From the NCBI GenBank assembly GCA_041940305.1, contig JBGTSJ010000004.1:62001-126000 (forward strand): a stretch of 64,000 bases of DNA, given 5' to 3'. A model generated the notes under the pieces. It saw nothing but the letters and a program-made list of their open reading frames with translations, made no database searches and had not been told where the DNA came from. Positions 29,016 to 38,791 of this stretch are shown piece after piece (within the stretch, counting starts at the first letter, position 1; each line of letters starts with the position of its first letter). Origin of the DNA: JBGTSJ01 sp041940305 (GTDB lineage: Bacteria; Planctomycetota; Planctomycetia; Planctomycetales; Planctomycetaceae). Made by a program: the position numbers and the translations under genes.

Positions 29016-30416
29016 GTGCCAACATCGCATCGTTATTCCCGACGCGATTTTCTCCGCACAACGGCCGCCGGCGCAATTGCCGCCGGGTCGGGGGTGTACT
29101 CGCTGGCGGCGCTCGGTCAGGAGCCCGGCGAGCGCCCCACGCAGATCGAGTCGGTGAAGGTCATCAACCCGCGCGGTCGAGTGCCGGTGAGTTTCATCAT
29201 CGATGACTCCACCTGCCTGGTGAACATGGCGCACTTCAAGATCCCGCAGCTGGCGGAGGTCTACCCGGACCGCTACCTGCAGGACTGGAGAAAGCTGCCG
29301 CGCGAGATACCAGACACCTTCGTACGGAAGTTTGGGGAGTACTGCCGCGAGCACGGCGTGAAGGGAAAGTACAGCGTGGTCCCCTACCCTGCGTGCGTCG
29401 GCTGGGTGGACCGCTTCATGCCCGGCTGGTCGCGCAAGGAGTTGGATGACAGCCTGGCTCTGGTGCGCGACTTCATGGTGCCCGACTGGGACATCCACCC
29501 GGAAATGGTGACCCATACCTGGGCCGTCAATCCGAAGACCGGTCGGCCTTACGAGGAACGCACGGAGAACTACCTGGAGAATTTCGGCTTCAGTGTCGGG
29601 ATGAGCACCGACCAGATGGCCGAGTACATCGCGTATGCGCTGCAGCCGCTCAAGAACGTGGGCCTCCCCTGCGAGGGAGTGACGACGCCGGGTGGATTCG
29701 GCGGCCGGTCGCGACCGGCGCTGGCGGAGGGCACGCTGCAGGCGCTGCGCGATGTCTATCAGGCGGAGATCCCGCACTACTTCCGCGACCTGTTTACAGA
29801 CGATCGCAGCGTGGCTCCCGTCGTACAGCTGGCATCGGGACTCGACACCGACGATCCGCAGTGCGTCGTCCACACCATTGGCTGCACGGGAGACTGGTTC
29901 GGCGGCTGGGACGGTCTGGAGCCGGGGACGGTCGACCAGTTCATCACCGAAGACCTGGAACGGGGCCGCATGGTGGACGTGATCGCCCGCGAGGAGCCGG
30001 CCATCATGGTCTGCCACTGGCCGGGGATCTACTTCAATGGCGAGGAAATCGGCTTCGACATCTTCAAGGAGATCGTCCGCCGACTGGAGGCGCGGTACGA
30101 CAATCTGGTGTGGATGAAGCTCAGCGAGATCGCCCGCTACTGGGCGGCGAAAGAATTGACGTCGATTACGGCCGACGGGGGAAACATACGACTCAAAGGG
30201 CCGTTCGCGTGCCCCGGTTTCACTTTGGAGTTGAGCCTGCCCGCCGGGCACGTGCCGCAGGTGTCGATCGACGGCGAGCCGGTGGAACTTTCGGCGGTGG
30301 ATTCCGCGAGGCGGCTGATGGCAGGGACGTGGCAGCAGGATGGAAATGTTTGCCGGTTGTGCTTTGATCTGCCGAAGCGGCGCGCGGTGACGATCCGTTC
30401 GGAATCCGCCACTTGA
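29016..30416 (+). CDS. Tat-exported polysaccharide-deacetylase-like protein
   Basis: 466 residues from GTG 29016, preceded by GGAGGA about 11 bases upstream. It begins with a twin-arginine signal (SRRDFLRTTAAGAIAAGSGV). The mature part has FIIDDSTCLVNMAHF, like the DD motif of NodB/polysaccharide-deacetylase-type barrels, HPEMVTHTW, and a C-terminal MVCHWPGIYFNGEE segment. A beta-rich C-terminal module follows from about 385. I assign only the deacetylase/glycoside-hydrolase-like superfamily; the exact reaction is unknown. Tat export implies folding, possibly with a metal, before translocation. It is convergent with the symporter gene and separated from it by a hairpin. Confidence 0.65.
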   Translation: MPTSHRYSRRDFLRTTAAGAIAAGSGVYSLAALGQEPGERPTQIESVKVINPRGRVPVSFIIDDSTCLVNMAHFKIPQLAEVYPDRYLQDWRKLPREIPDTFVRKFGEYCREHGVKGKYSVVPYPACVGWVDRFMPGWSRKELDDSLALVRDFMVPDWDIHPEMVTHTWAVNPKTGRPYEERTENYLENFGFSVGMSTDQMAEYIAYALQPLKNVGLPCEGVTTPGGFGGRSRPALAEGTLQALRDVYQAEIPHYFRDLFTDDRSVAPVVQLASGLDTDDPQCVVHTIGCTGDWFGGWDGLEPGTVDQFITEDLERGRMVDVIAREEPAIMVCHWPGIYFNGEEIGFDIFKEIVRRLEARYDNLVWMKLSEIARYWAAKELTSITADGGNIRLKGPFACPGFTLELSLPAGHVPQVSIDGEPVELSAVDSARRLMAGTWQQDGNVCRLCFDLPKRRAVTIRSESAT

Positions 30417-30456
30417 TCAGTGACAAGGACTGATTCCGTCATGCAGGGCGGGGGCG

Positions 30457-30475
30457 CCCGGCCCGGTGGGCCGGG
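30457..30475. terminator. Hairpin between convergent genes
   Basis: CCCGGCCC, loop GGT, GGGCCGGG: a perfect 8-bp stem located between the ends of the deacetylase-like gene and the symporter gene. No T-run follows on either strand, so it is a candidate bidirectional terminator or a dispersed repeat. Confidence 0.4.
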
Positions 30476-30522
30476 GCTAAACTGTGCCTGTGAGCGCTGA
30501 CATTGTGGCGGAGGCGGATTGA

Positions 30523-32124
30523 CTACGACTGCGGCTCATTGACGACGGCCCGCCACGTGAGGGGGCGGTCTTCCGGCCGGCTGTTGAAGAGGCTGAGGAG
30601 CCAGGCGGTGAGGACGGTGGTCAGGTAGGGGATGGCAATCGCGAGCAGAATGGTGGGCTTGGTGTCGGGGTCGACCAGCACGTCCCACCAGCTCCACAGG
30701 ACGGAGACGCCGAGGCCGAGCAGCACGGCCGGCATCAGCGTGCGCGTGGTGCAGCGGGGGAGGAACATGCCGGCGCAAAACATGGCGGCAAGCGGGCCGA
30801 CGAACATGTTGAAGAACTTGGGCATCATGTCGATGATCGTAAGCTGATACTTCTGCTGCAGCATCGCAATCGCGTAGGCAATACCGGTCACAACTGCGGT
30901 GACGACCACGGTCGAGAACCGGGCGAAGTTGAGGGCCCGCTTCTCAATGGTGTTCTTTTCCGTTCTCCGCTTCGGCGCCACGTCTTCGGAGACGACGGCG
31001 GCGATGGCATTCGCTCCGGACTCCAGCGTCTGGATCGCGTCGCACAGAAACGCGGAGATGATCAGACCGGCACATCCGGCGGGCAGTTCGTGGCCCAGGA
31101 AATGGGGGAACAGCCGGTCGGCCATGCCCTGAGCAGTCTCGCCATCCGGGAGTCGGCCGGAATGATTGAGGTAGTAGGCGAGGAGGGCGAAGCCGGCGAC
31201 CGTCATCAGTCCGCACATTGTCAGATCGACGCCCAGGTTGATGAAGTAGCTGCGTCGCGCGGCCCGCACCGAACCCGTGGTGAAATAGCGCTGCAGCACG
31301 ACCTGGTCTGAGCCGTGCGTGCAGATGTTCCAAAAAAAGTTATTGATCATTGCCGTGACGATCGTGACACGCACAGTCACGTCGAGGCTGAACACCTTGG
31401 GGGTGGTATGGCTTGCGGCCATCGTGGATGCGGATTCCCACCAGTCACGCGGGCCGGTGCCGTCTGCATACACGACATAGCCGATCGCCATCAGCACGCC
31501 GGCCAGCAGCAGCAGGCACTGCAGCACGTCGACCCAGATGACGGCCTGAATGCCGCCGACGGCCGTGTAAACGGCCGCGACGAGGCCGATGATTCCGATC
31601 CACCAGTAGAGGTCCTCGCCGGGCAACCATTCCCAGTCCGGCCCCTTCACGCGGTCGAGCGCAATGGACGCCACATAAATCACCATGCTCATCCAGCCGC
31701 AGCGGAGCAGGATGAACAGTCCGCCGCCTGCGACGCGTACGGGGGGGCTGAACCGCCGCTCCAGATACTCATACGCGCTTGTCAGTCGCAGTCGCATGAA
31801 GAACGGGACCCACAGCCGCGTGATCACGATCGCTGCGAGCGGGACCGCCATGTAGCCGCAGAAGATGCCGATTCCGTGCTTGATGGCTTCGCCGGGGAGT
31901 CCCAGGTACGAGATCGTCGAGAAGAGCGTGGCCAGAATGCTCAGGCCGACGGCAAGCCAGGGCATGCGGCGTCCGCCGACGAAGTAGTCCTCCGTGGACT
32001 TCTGGCGGCTGCCGAACCAGAGAGCGATCCCGAACGTGACGGCCAGGTACGCGACGATGGCCGCAAAGTCGAGCGGCTGCAGACCTGCTTCCAGCGGCAT
32101 TTGCGCGATTACGCTCAACAGCAT
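30523..32124 (-). CDS. Sodium:solute symporter (SSS family)
   Basis: 533 residues with about thirteen membrane helices, typical of SSS transporters. Family features include LAVGLSILATLFSTISYLGL then PGEAIKHG in helix 2, the DYFVGGRRMPW stretch after helix 1, and ICTHGSDQVVLQRYFTT in the central part. It imports a small solute with Na+ across the inner membrane; the substrate (sugar, sialic acid, amino acid) cannot be told from sequence. It follows the LRR lipoprotein gene on the same strand by 89 bases. The start is ATG at 32122-32124. Confidence 0.9.
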   Translation of the reverse strand: MLLSVIAQMPLEAGLQPLDFAAIVAYLAVTFGIALWFGSRQKSTEDYFVGGRRMPWLAVGLSILATLFSTISYLGLPGEAIKHGIGIFCGYMAVPLAAIVITRLWVPFFMRLRLTSAYEYLERRFSPPVRVAGGGLFILLRCGWMSMVIYVASIALDRVKGPDWEWLPGEDLYWWIGIIGLVAAVYTAVGGIQAVIWVDVLQCLLLLAGVLMAIGYVVYADGTGPRDWWESASTMAASHTTPKVFSLDVTVRVTIVTAMINNFFWNICTHGSDQVVLQRYFTTGSVRAARRSYFINLGVDLTMCGLMTVAGFALLAYYLNHSGRLPDGETAQGMADRLFPHFLGHELPAGCAGLIISAFLCDAIQTLESGANAIAAVVSEDVAPKRRTEKNTIEKRALNFARFSTVVVTAVVTGIAYAIAMLQQKYQLTIIDMMPKFFNMFVGPLAAMFCAGMFLPRCTTRTLMPAVLLGLGVSVLWSWWDVLVDPDTKPTILLAIAIPYLTTVLTAWLLSLFNSRPEDRPLTWRAVVNEPQS

Positions 32125-32213
32125 TCCTCCGGGTCGGGGTGTGCGGCCGATTTTGGCCGCAAGCGCGACGGAGGATCAACCCTGAGCAGGCGAATGTGCT
32201 CTGCCTGTCGTCT

Positions 32214-33365
32214 TCAGGGTTGTGCCGGATCGCTGCCGTCGGTGAACTCGCCGGAGTCGTACTTCCGCCAGAATTCCGATGGCGTGAGGACGTTATCCGG
32301 ATCTTCGAACTCGACGTCCAGCGCCTGCAGCGAGGCCATTTCCCGCACGACATCGATCCCGGATTCGATCTTCGATGGGGTCAGGATCAGCCGGGTCAGC
32401 TGCAACCCGGCCAGTGGTGAAAGATCGGTCACGTTGGAGTCCGCAATGTTGAGCCGCTGGAGTCCTCCTTTTCCGGAAAGTGGCGCGAGGTCGCTGACAG
32501 CAGTCCCCTGGATGTCCAGGCTGGAGATCGGGACGTCCGCCAGAGGCGTCAGATCCGTAATCGCCGTCTCGCGCAACCAGAGGATGCCGATCGATGGAGC
32601 ACCGCGGAGGGGCTCAACGTCTGTGATCAGGGTCTTCATCAGGCTCAGTTCCGCGAGTTGCATTCCCTCGAGCGCCGAGATGTCCCTGACGGGGCAGTCT
32701 TTCAACCACAGCCGTGTCAACGGCATGCCGGCGAGCACCGAGATGTCGGCGACCCGGGTCCCTTCCAGATAAAGTTCGCTCAGCGGCATCCCCTGCAATG
32801 CACTGATATCGGCGACGGCCGTGCGCGAGAGATCGAGAGATCGAAGCGGGAGGCCGGACAGCGGTGCGATGTCCGTAACGGCCGTGTCCATCAGCACCAG
32901 GTTCGTGAGCGGCAATTCGGACAGCGGCGTCAGGTCGACGACCGCCGTATCACGCACGTCGAGGACATCAAGCGGCATGCCGGACAGCGGAGCGAGATCG
33001 CGCACGTTTGTTTCCGCCAGCGACAATCGCTCCAGAGGCATTCCGTGCAAGGGGCTGATATCGGCAACCCGGGTTGCCGTGAGGATCAACGTGTCCAGCG
33101 GGAGGCCGCGGAGCGGCGTGATATCCGAGAGATTCCGGTCACGGATTTCGGCAAGGACGATTCGGCCTCCTTCCTTCTGAAACTCCGCCTGGTCGCCCAC
33201 CCCCAGCTGCCGGCGCAGTTCGGCGATGGTCAGCGGTGACGCAATGGCGGCCGGGGCTGTCGGCAGCGGCGGATCCGTCGACAAGGGGGATGCCGCGGAA
33301 TCGGCATCCGGCTGCGAACATCCGGACAGCAACAGCAGCGTGATCAGCGTGATTCGTCGACTCAT
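32214..33365 (-). CDS. Leucine-rich-repeat lipoprotein
   Basis: 383 residues. A lipoprotein signal (MSRRITLITLLLLSGCSQPD) has the lipobox LSGC with Cys16 as the lipidated residue. About residues 80-370 form a run of roughly 23-residue repeats of the form SPLxGMPLxxLxLxxTxVxD, with the planctomycete-style PLxxLxL core. The repeats would form a curved solenoid, probably for protein binding on the outside of the inner membrane or in the outer membrane. It lies upstream of the symporter gene on the same strand and may be cotranscribed. No enzyme motif is visible. Confidence 0.8.
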   Translation of the reverse strand: MSRRITLITLLLLSGCSQPDADSAASPLSTDPPLPTAPAAIASPLTIAELRRQLGVGDQAEFQKEGGRIVLAEIRDRNLSDITPLRGLPLDTLILTATRVADISPLHGMPLERLSLAETNVRDLAPLSGMPLDVLDVRDTAVVDLTPLSELPLTNLVLMDTAVTDIAPLSGLPLRSLDLSRTAVADISALQGMPLSELYLEGTRVADISVLAGMPLTRLWLKDCPVRDISALEGMQLAELSLMKTLITDVEPLRGAPSIGILWLRETAITDLTPLADVPISSLDIQGTAVSDLAPLSGKGGLQRLNIADSNVTDLSPLAGLQLTRLILTPSKIESGIDVVREMASLQALDVEFEDPDNVLTPSEFWRKYDSGEFTDGSDPAQP

Positions 33366-33789
33366 GTCATTTCTGGCTGCGTGGCCGCATCAATTCTCGG
33401 GCATCGGTGCAGTCTATGCGGACGGGCACTGCTTCGCGACGACTGTACTAACTGCCGCAACCGATTCCACTTGCTGCGGATCGTCTCCCCTCGACGTCGA
33501 TCCGGCTTCGCCGCGGCGTTATTAAGGTCCGGGGCTTCGCCAGAGGCCGTCACGGCCCTTGCTGGCGATACCGGTCACCGTGTAGCTTGTGACTACTTGC
33601 GAATTGTCCAACACAGGGACACCGGGCGGCGTAACTCTTCGTCAGGATGCGATTTGCACGAAGTCGATGCCCACGCCCCGCGCGAGTCGCCGGACCTCGC
33701 GCCGAGGGTTCGTTCGTTTTCAACCAGTGCACACGCGGAAACCAAGCAAGTCGACAACGGCAGCCTGATCCAGACATTGGCGGAGATTT
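33366..33789. other. Divergent intergenic region
   Basis: The 424 bases between the divergent LRR and GT-C/TPR genes must hold the promoters of both. I cannot single out convincing -35/-10 pairs. An open plus-strand frame contains CSLCGRALLRDDCTNC, which resembles a zinc ribbon, but lacks a ribosome binding site and family support. Confidence 0.4.
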
Positions 33790-36700
33790 GTGGATACATC
33801 CAGGGACCAATCCGATCCAGCAGGGCTGCCGGCGGCGAACGCTGATGCTCCGAACGAGACAGGGCCGACGACCTCGCCTGCCGCGCCGGCGAACGAAGAA
33901 GGTCTGCCGGAATGGGAGCCGCTGACGCCCGAGCTGGTCGAGGACGAAGCGTTGCGCGGCGACTTTATGCTGCGCTGGGCCGCCGTCCTGTTGGCCGTAC
34001 TTCTGGGCTGCACCGAGATCTCTGATTCGCAGACGCTGGTTCGGATTCGCACGGGGGAGCATCTCGCATCGCACGGACTTCTCCCGCCGCGGGTCGATGT
34101 GTTCTCGTACACGGCGACCGATCGGCCGTGGATCAACCTGTCCTGGTTGAGCGACCTGCTGCTAGGCGCGGTGCACAGTCTCGGCGGGGACTCCGTGCTG
34201 ACGGTGCTGGCAGCCCTGCTGGCCGGCGCGACGGTCTGGCTGGTCGTGAACTCAGGTCGAAGCGGTGTTTCGACGTGGTGGAATTCTGTCTGCGCCGTAC
34301 TGGCGGTGCTGGCGGCGTTCCCGCTGCTGCGGCCGGGTCCGGAGGTCATAACGGTGCTTGGTCTGGCCGCGACCATGTATGTGCTCGCGCGCACCGAGGA
34401 TCGTCCCGAGGGTCGCGCGATCTGGGCACTTCCGCCGTTACTGTGGCTCTGGGCGAATCTGGATGCTCACGCATTTCTGGGCGCGGCCATTGCCGCGGCG
34501 TATGCGGTCGGACGCACGATTGGTGGTGATGACGAGGGCGCCGCGGCGCCGGTGCGCCGCCTGTGGATTGCCGTCGGTCTTTCGCTGCTGGTGATGCTGG
34601 TGCACCCCTTCCACTGGCATGTGTTTGAGTCCCCGTGGACGGTGCACAGCCTCGTTTATCCTCAACTCGAGGAGTACGCGGGCGCTGATACTGAGTTTCG
34701 CTGGCTATGGTTGCCTCTCACCAACCGCTCGTTCTGGGACTACATGGATGTTTTCAACGTCGCCGGAATGCTCATCTCGGTCGCGGCATTGCTGGCGATG
34801 GTGCTGAATCGCAACCAGCTTCGCTGGAGTCACGTCCTGGTCTGGCTGACGGTGAACGGGCTGGCTGTGGCCGCCGGCCGGCAGCTCTCGGCAGTGGCCG
34901 TCGTCAACGCCGTTCTGGCGGGCGTCAACGGGCAGGACTGGTTTCGTGCGAGCTTTCGGCAAACGTACTCCGTTGAGACCGGCGAGCTCATGTTCTCTCG
35001 GGGCGGGCGCGCGTTGACGGTGCTGGCCCTGTTCGTGCTCTCCTACCTGGCGATCAGCGGACGACTGATGGGGGCCGACGGGAGGCGGATCGGGCTGGGA
35101 TTCGATCATGCACTGACATCGACTATCGACAGCTATCGGAGTGTCCTGGAAGACTCGTTTGACGACCGCCCTTTCAATTTCGTGCCCGAACAGGGCGACC
35201 TGTTGATCTGGCTCGGCCAACGCCCGTTTATCGACAGTCGGGTTGATCTCTATGCGCGGGGAACCCCCGATCTGGCCGAACTCCACCGCGAACTGCGTCC
35301 GGCGCTGCGTCCGGCGACGGAGACTGATCTCCGGACCGGAAACGCGGACCTGTGGCGGGAGACGTTCGACACCTACGAGGTGACGCATGTTCTTCCGCGG
35401 CTCTCCGGGAATAATCCCGACTACCACTCGTTCTTCGGGCTGATGCTCGATCCTGAACGGCGCTGGGCGCTGGCCAGGCTTGGTGCGGCCACCGCGTCGC
35501 TGTACCGCACTGATACGAACGATCGACAGCTCGCCGAATATCTGGCTGATCATCCCGGCGCGGATTTCATCCGGCAGGCGTTTCCGACAGGCAAAGATTC
35601 GGAAGTGGAAGTCGGGGAATCGATCAGTGTCCTGCCGCGCGAATGGACCTGGTACGATCGCTTTCTGATGCTGCCCCGCCAGGAGACGCCGGCCGACGTG
35701 CAGCTCGCGCGGCACTACAACACGATACGAGTGCGGTTGGGAGCCCGGATCAATCTGGACTACCAGGTCGCACTGACAATGCTGACGATCCGACATGCTC
35801 GGCAGGGCTTGAACGAGGAGCCCAATTCGGCAGGCGCGTGGCAGGCTTTGGCCGCCTCCTACTACGCGCTGACCGAAATCGAAGGCGTCCTGCAGCGGGA
35901 GCTCAACAGCCTCACGCCGACGGATCTGCGAGTCCGACAACTGATCAGCGCTCTGTACCATGCGCTCACCTGTGATCCGGACGATGCAGGGACGCACATG
36001 ACGCTGTTCGAGGTCCTGCTGCGCACAAACAAACCGGACCTGGCGCTTTATCACTTGCGGGAGTTCGAGCGGATGACGGGGGGACTCAGTTCCTTTGAGA
36101 CCGGCAGCGAACTGGGGGAGCAGCAGTCCGAACGGAACCGCGAAATCATGTCGGAGTTGACGACGCTGCTCGATTCCGCTCGGGAGGAATTGAACGCCGC
36201 GCTGCTCGCAGGCACAGAGCGCCTGCAAGTGGTGCAGGACGCCCTCAACCGTCAGATGCCGGGAGAAGCGCTGCGGATTCTGGAGGAAGACCAGACGGTT
36301 GTTGCCCAGAACGTGCCCGTCCAGATGCTGCAGGCGGAACTGCTGCTCGACGCCGGCCGCATCGAAGAGGGCCTTACGATCCTCGAACGATTGTCGGAGA
36401 TGATGCGTCAACCGTCTGCGGGTTCCCTCGGGCCTGCGTGGCGGCAGAACACCGCCCTGGCCAATATTGCCGCAGGCAACGGCGAGCGCGCGCGGGAGCT
36501 TTGGGGGGATGATGCGAGAGCCGCGACGCGCGCCCGACTGCAGTCGCTGCTGGGCTTCAGCCCGCTGGTCGGCGAAGTGCCCGGCTTGAGTTCGGTACCG
36601 CTCACCCACGCTCCGCGCGATATCAGCGATGCGCGTCCGCTGACGCGGGCGGCCGTAATGGGAGATGTGCTGCTGGCATATCCCCCTCAGTGGACTCTCG

Positions 36701-37029
36701 ATCAACTCTGCCGGGCGCTCGTCCTGCTCGATACGGGCGAGAATGAACTGGCGACCGAGCTGCTCCAGCAGATCCTGGACTTCGATCCTGAGTCGCAGTA
36801 TCGCCCCCTGATAGCGTTCTACCTGTCGACGATCACCGGCGAGAGGGTCGAACTCGCCCCCCCGTCGGAGGAGATTCCCATCTGGGAGGGGATGTTTGCA
36901 CCCGATGAGGAATCAGGGCCGGATGACGCTGGTCCACAGATCCAGACCGAGCCGTCTCAGGCTGATGATGCACCGTCCCGGTTTCCCCCGCCTCCGCCCG
37001 GTTCTCTGAGAAGTCGTGCCGACCGTTGA
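33790..37029 (+). CDS. GT-C-like membrane protein with C-terminal TPR region
   Basis: 1,079 residues from GTG 33790 (GGAG about 5 bases upstream). After a polar N-terminus, about ten membrane helices (about 58-440) carry ISDSQTLVRIRTGEHLASHG and PWINLSWLSDLLLGAV, an arrangement seen in polytopic GT-C-like proteins of planctomycetes. A periplasmic or cytoplasmic soluble part follows, with helical TPR-like repeats (about 660-1020; for example SAGAWQALAASYYALTEIEG). It may be a membrane glycosyltransferase or a scaffold; the catalytic acidic loop is not certain. The solute-binding lipoprotein gene follows at once, so the two are likely one operon. Confidence 0.65.
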   Translation: MDTSRDQSDPAGLPAANADAPNETGPTTSPAAPANEEGLPEWEPLTPELVEDEALRGDFMLRWAAVLLAVLLGCTEISDSQTLVRIRTGEHLASHGLLPPRVDVFSYTATDRPWINLSWLSDLLLGAVHSLGGDSVLTVLAALLAGATVWLVVNSGRSGVSTWWNSVCAVLAVLAAFPLLRPGPEVITVLGLAATMYVLARTEDRPEGRAIWALPPLLWLWANLDAHAFLGAAIAAAYAVGRTIGGDDEGAAAPVRRLWIAVGLSLLVMLVHPFHWHVFESPWTVHSLVYPQLEEYAGADTEFRWLWLPLTNRSFWDYMDVFNVAGMLISVAALLAMVLNRNQLRWSHVLVWLTVNGLAVAAGRQLSAVAVVNAVLAGVNGQDWFRASFRQTYSVETGELMFSRGGRALTVLALFVLSYLAISGRLMGADGRRIGLGFDHALTSTIDSYRSVLEDSFDDRPFNFVPEQGDLLIWLGQRPFIDSRVDLYARGTPDLAELHRELRPALRPATETDLRTGNADLWRETFDTYEVTHVLPRLSGNNPDYHSFFGLMLDPERRWALARLGAATASLYRTDTNDRQLAEYLADHPGADFIRQAFPTGKDSEVEVGESISVLPREWTWYDRFLMLPRQETPADVQLARHYNTIRVRLGARINLDYQVALTMLTIRHARQGLNEEPNSAGAWQALAASYYALTEIEGVLQRELNSLTPTDLRVRQLISALYHALTCDPDDAGTHMTLFEVLLRTNKPDLALYHLREFERMTGGLSSFETGSELGEQQSERNREIMSELTTLLDSAREELNAALLAGTERLQVVQDALNRQMPGEALRILEEDQTVVAQNVPVQMLQAELLLDAGRIEEGLTILERLSEMMRQPSAGSLGPAWRQNTALANIAAGNGERARELWGDDARAATRARLQSLLGFSPLVGEVPGLSSVPLTHAPRDISDARPLTRAAVMGDVLLAYPPQWTLDQLCRALVLLDTGENELATELLQQILDFDPESQYRPLIAFYLSTITGERVELAPPSEEIPIWEGMFAPDEESGPDDAGPQIQTEPSQADDAPSRFPPPPPGSLRSRADR

Positions 37030-37106
37030 TGTGCTGCGGTTCGCCATGCGAAGTTGCCATGCCATGCCGGCGGTGTTCCCGGAAGCCCTCGGGACGATTC
37101 CTGACT

Positions 37107-38561
37107 ATGCTCTGCCGCCGTCAACAAACCCTGCTACTGCCGTATTGCCTGGCGTTCAGTCTGCTGACTGGGTGTCCCCGGGCACAACCGGAGGTCGATC
37201 CGAACGGCACATCGACACCGACTTCGATCGCTGACGTCGCTCTCTCAGTCCCGGCCGGACTCGGATTGTCGGACACCTGGCAGGTCGCTGCCTCCGAGTG
37301 GGAGGTTTCGACGGGCGCCCGGTGTTCGATTGAGGAGTTTTCCGTTCCGTCGAATGGCGTGGTTCTTCCACCCGCGTCGGCAGACCTGGCTGTGGCGCCG
37401 CTTCCGAGTCTTTCCGCACTGATTGCGGCCGACTGGCTCGCTCCGATCAGCGATCGCGATCCTGCTTTCGAACAGTCACAGGATCTCCTGCCGGGACTGC
37501 GCCGAGGTCTCTCTCAGCCGGGAGGACGGACGGCTGGATTGCCTGTCGCCTGTCCTGTGCTCGCCTGCTACTTCCGCGCCGATCTACTGGAAGCGGCCGG
37601 CATGTCGCCGCCGGAATCCTGGGGCGACTATCAGGCTCTGCTCGAATCACTGCCGGCGTGGGCGCCGGGACTGACGGCCGTCGAACCCTGGAGTGAAGAC
37701 TTTCGGGCTTCGCTGTTTCTGGCGCGGGCTGTCTCGACCGCACTGCATCCTGACAATTTCTCGCTGTATCTGGATGTCGAGCAGGGAACGCCGCTCATTG
37801 ACGAGCCGCCATTCGTGGCCGCGCTGGATGACTCGCTGGCGGCGATTCCTCATCTGGATGAACGATCGCTCCAAATGAGTCCTGTGGATTGCGTCAACGA
37901 CGTTCTGGCGGGGCGAGCTGCCATAGCCATCGGAGCTCCGGAGCTGTTTCTTCCTGCCCATCAGCGGTCGTCGGAAGGGGCGATCCAACGTCCCGACACG
38001 TTCCGTCTCGGAGTCGTCCCGATTCCGGGAGCGTCGCGAGTCTACCATCGCCAGACGGGACAATGGCAAGTCCCGGCGGCAGGGGCCGCGGTCCAGCGCG
38101 TCACATTGATTGGATTCGATGGGTTGATCGCCTGCGCTGCCGCTCGACCGCCGATCGAGCGCTCGGCCGCGTGGCAGTTGTGGAGCACGCTGGATGCTGC
38201 CGAATTGAATCTGGGCGAACGGCCGTGGGACTCCACAGTCGCCCAGGTGTCCCGGATGCAGGATGTGGTTCGCCGACCGCTGCCAGGTTTTGACGGTGAG
38301 GGTTGGCGTTCACACGTGCAGGCCACCGCGGACAGCCTCAATCTCGGACGGACGGCGCTGGATCTCCCCCTGCCGGAACGCGAGCGTTTTCGGGCGGCCC
38401 TGACGCAGCAGATCTCCCATGCCATTGCCGGAGACCAGACACCATCCGCGGCCCTGGCGGAAGTCCGCGAGGAATGGATTCGACTGACTGAGGAAGTCGG
38501 CCGCCGCCGCGTGGTGAACGTCTACCGAATTGCGTCCGGTCTGTCGCCGCTGACCAATTGA
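37107..38561 (+). CDS. Solute-binding lipoprotein-like protein
   Basis: 484 residues from ATG 37107, chosen because it directly precedes a lipoprotein signal (MLCRRQQTLLLPYCLAFSLL, then TGC with Cys23). Earlier starts at 37026-37029 would overlap the previous gene. The mature part resembles family 1 extracellular solute-binding proteins: VAPLPSLSALIAADWLAPIS, YFRADLLEAAGMSPPESWGD, and INDVLAGRAAIAIG-like segments. No ABC permease or ATPase genes are nearby, so it may serve a distant transporter or another role. It is probably cotranscribed with the membrane TPR protein upstream. Confidence 0.7.
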   Translation: MLCRRQQTLLLPYCLAFSLLTGCPRAQPEVDPNGTSTPTSIADVALSVPAGLGLSDTWQVAASEWEVSTGARCSIEEFSVPSNGVVLPPASADLAVAPLPSLSALIAADWLAPISDRDPAFEQSQDLLPGLRRGLSQPGGRTAGLPVACPVLACYFRADLLEAAGMSPPESWGDYQALLESLPAWAPGLTAVEPWSEDFRASLFLARAVSTALHPDNFSLYLDVEQGTPLIDEPPFVAALDDSLAAIPHLDERSLQMSPVDCVNDVLAGRAAIAIGAPELFLPAHQRSSEGAIQRPDTFRLGVVPIPGASRVYHRQTGQWQVPAAGAAVQRVTLIGFDGLIACAAARPPIERSAAWQLWSTLDAAELNLGERPWDSTVAQVSRMQDVVRRPLPGFDGEGWRSHVQATADSLNLGRTALDLPLPERERFRAALTQQISHAIAGDQTPSAALAEVREEWIRLTEEVGRRRVVNVYRIASGLSPLTN

Positions 38562-38791
38562 ATTATGTGAATCATGCGGCTTCCGAGCCGGGTTCCGACC
38601 CTCTTGGCTGGGGCGAGTCAGCCGCTTGACTGCGGCCCAAGGTGGGCGGCCCCGACAACGATGTTGAGTCAGGCGCTGACGGAGAACGTCGCGACCGCAA
38701 CCGCCGGGTTGCCAAGCCGAGCACGCCTCACCAGAATCGAAGCCGGTCGCAGGGCCATGCTGCGACCAAATTGAAATGCAAAGGCGGCACT

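Noticed and set aside
28833..30251. Long minus-strand open frame opposite the deacetylase-like gene
   Set aside because: Arg/His-rich antisense translation without family features.
32400..33180. Tandem DNA repeats of about 69 bases
   Set aside because: They are the coding repeats of the LRR lipoprotein, not a separate element.
33381..33845. Plus-strand frame with a zinc-ribbon-like CxxC pair
   Set aside because: No ribosome binding site, no domain beyond the Cys pairs, and it overlaps the start of the next gene.
34705..36705. Long minus-strand open frame opposite the GT-C/TPR gene
   Set aside because: It mirrors the codon pattern of a conserved gene on the other strand; no domain or start signal.
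38562..38791. Possible cobalamin riboswitch before cobA-hemD
   Set aside because: No B12-box-like sequence or fitting stems are visible.
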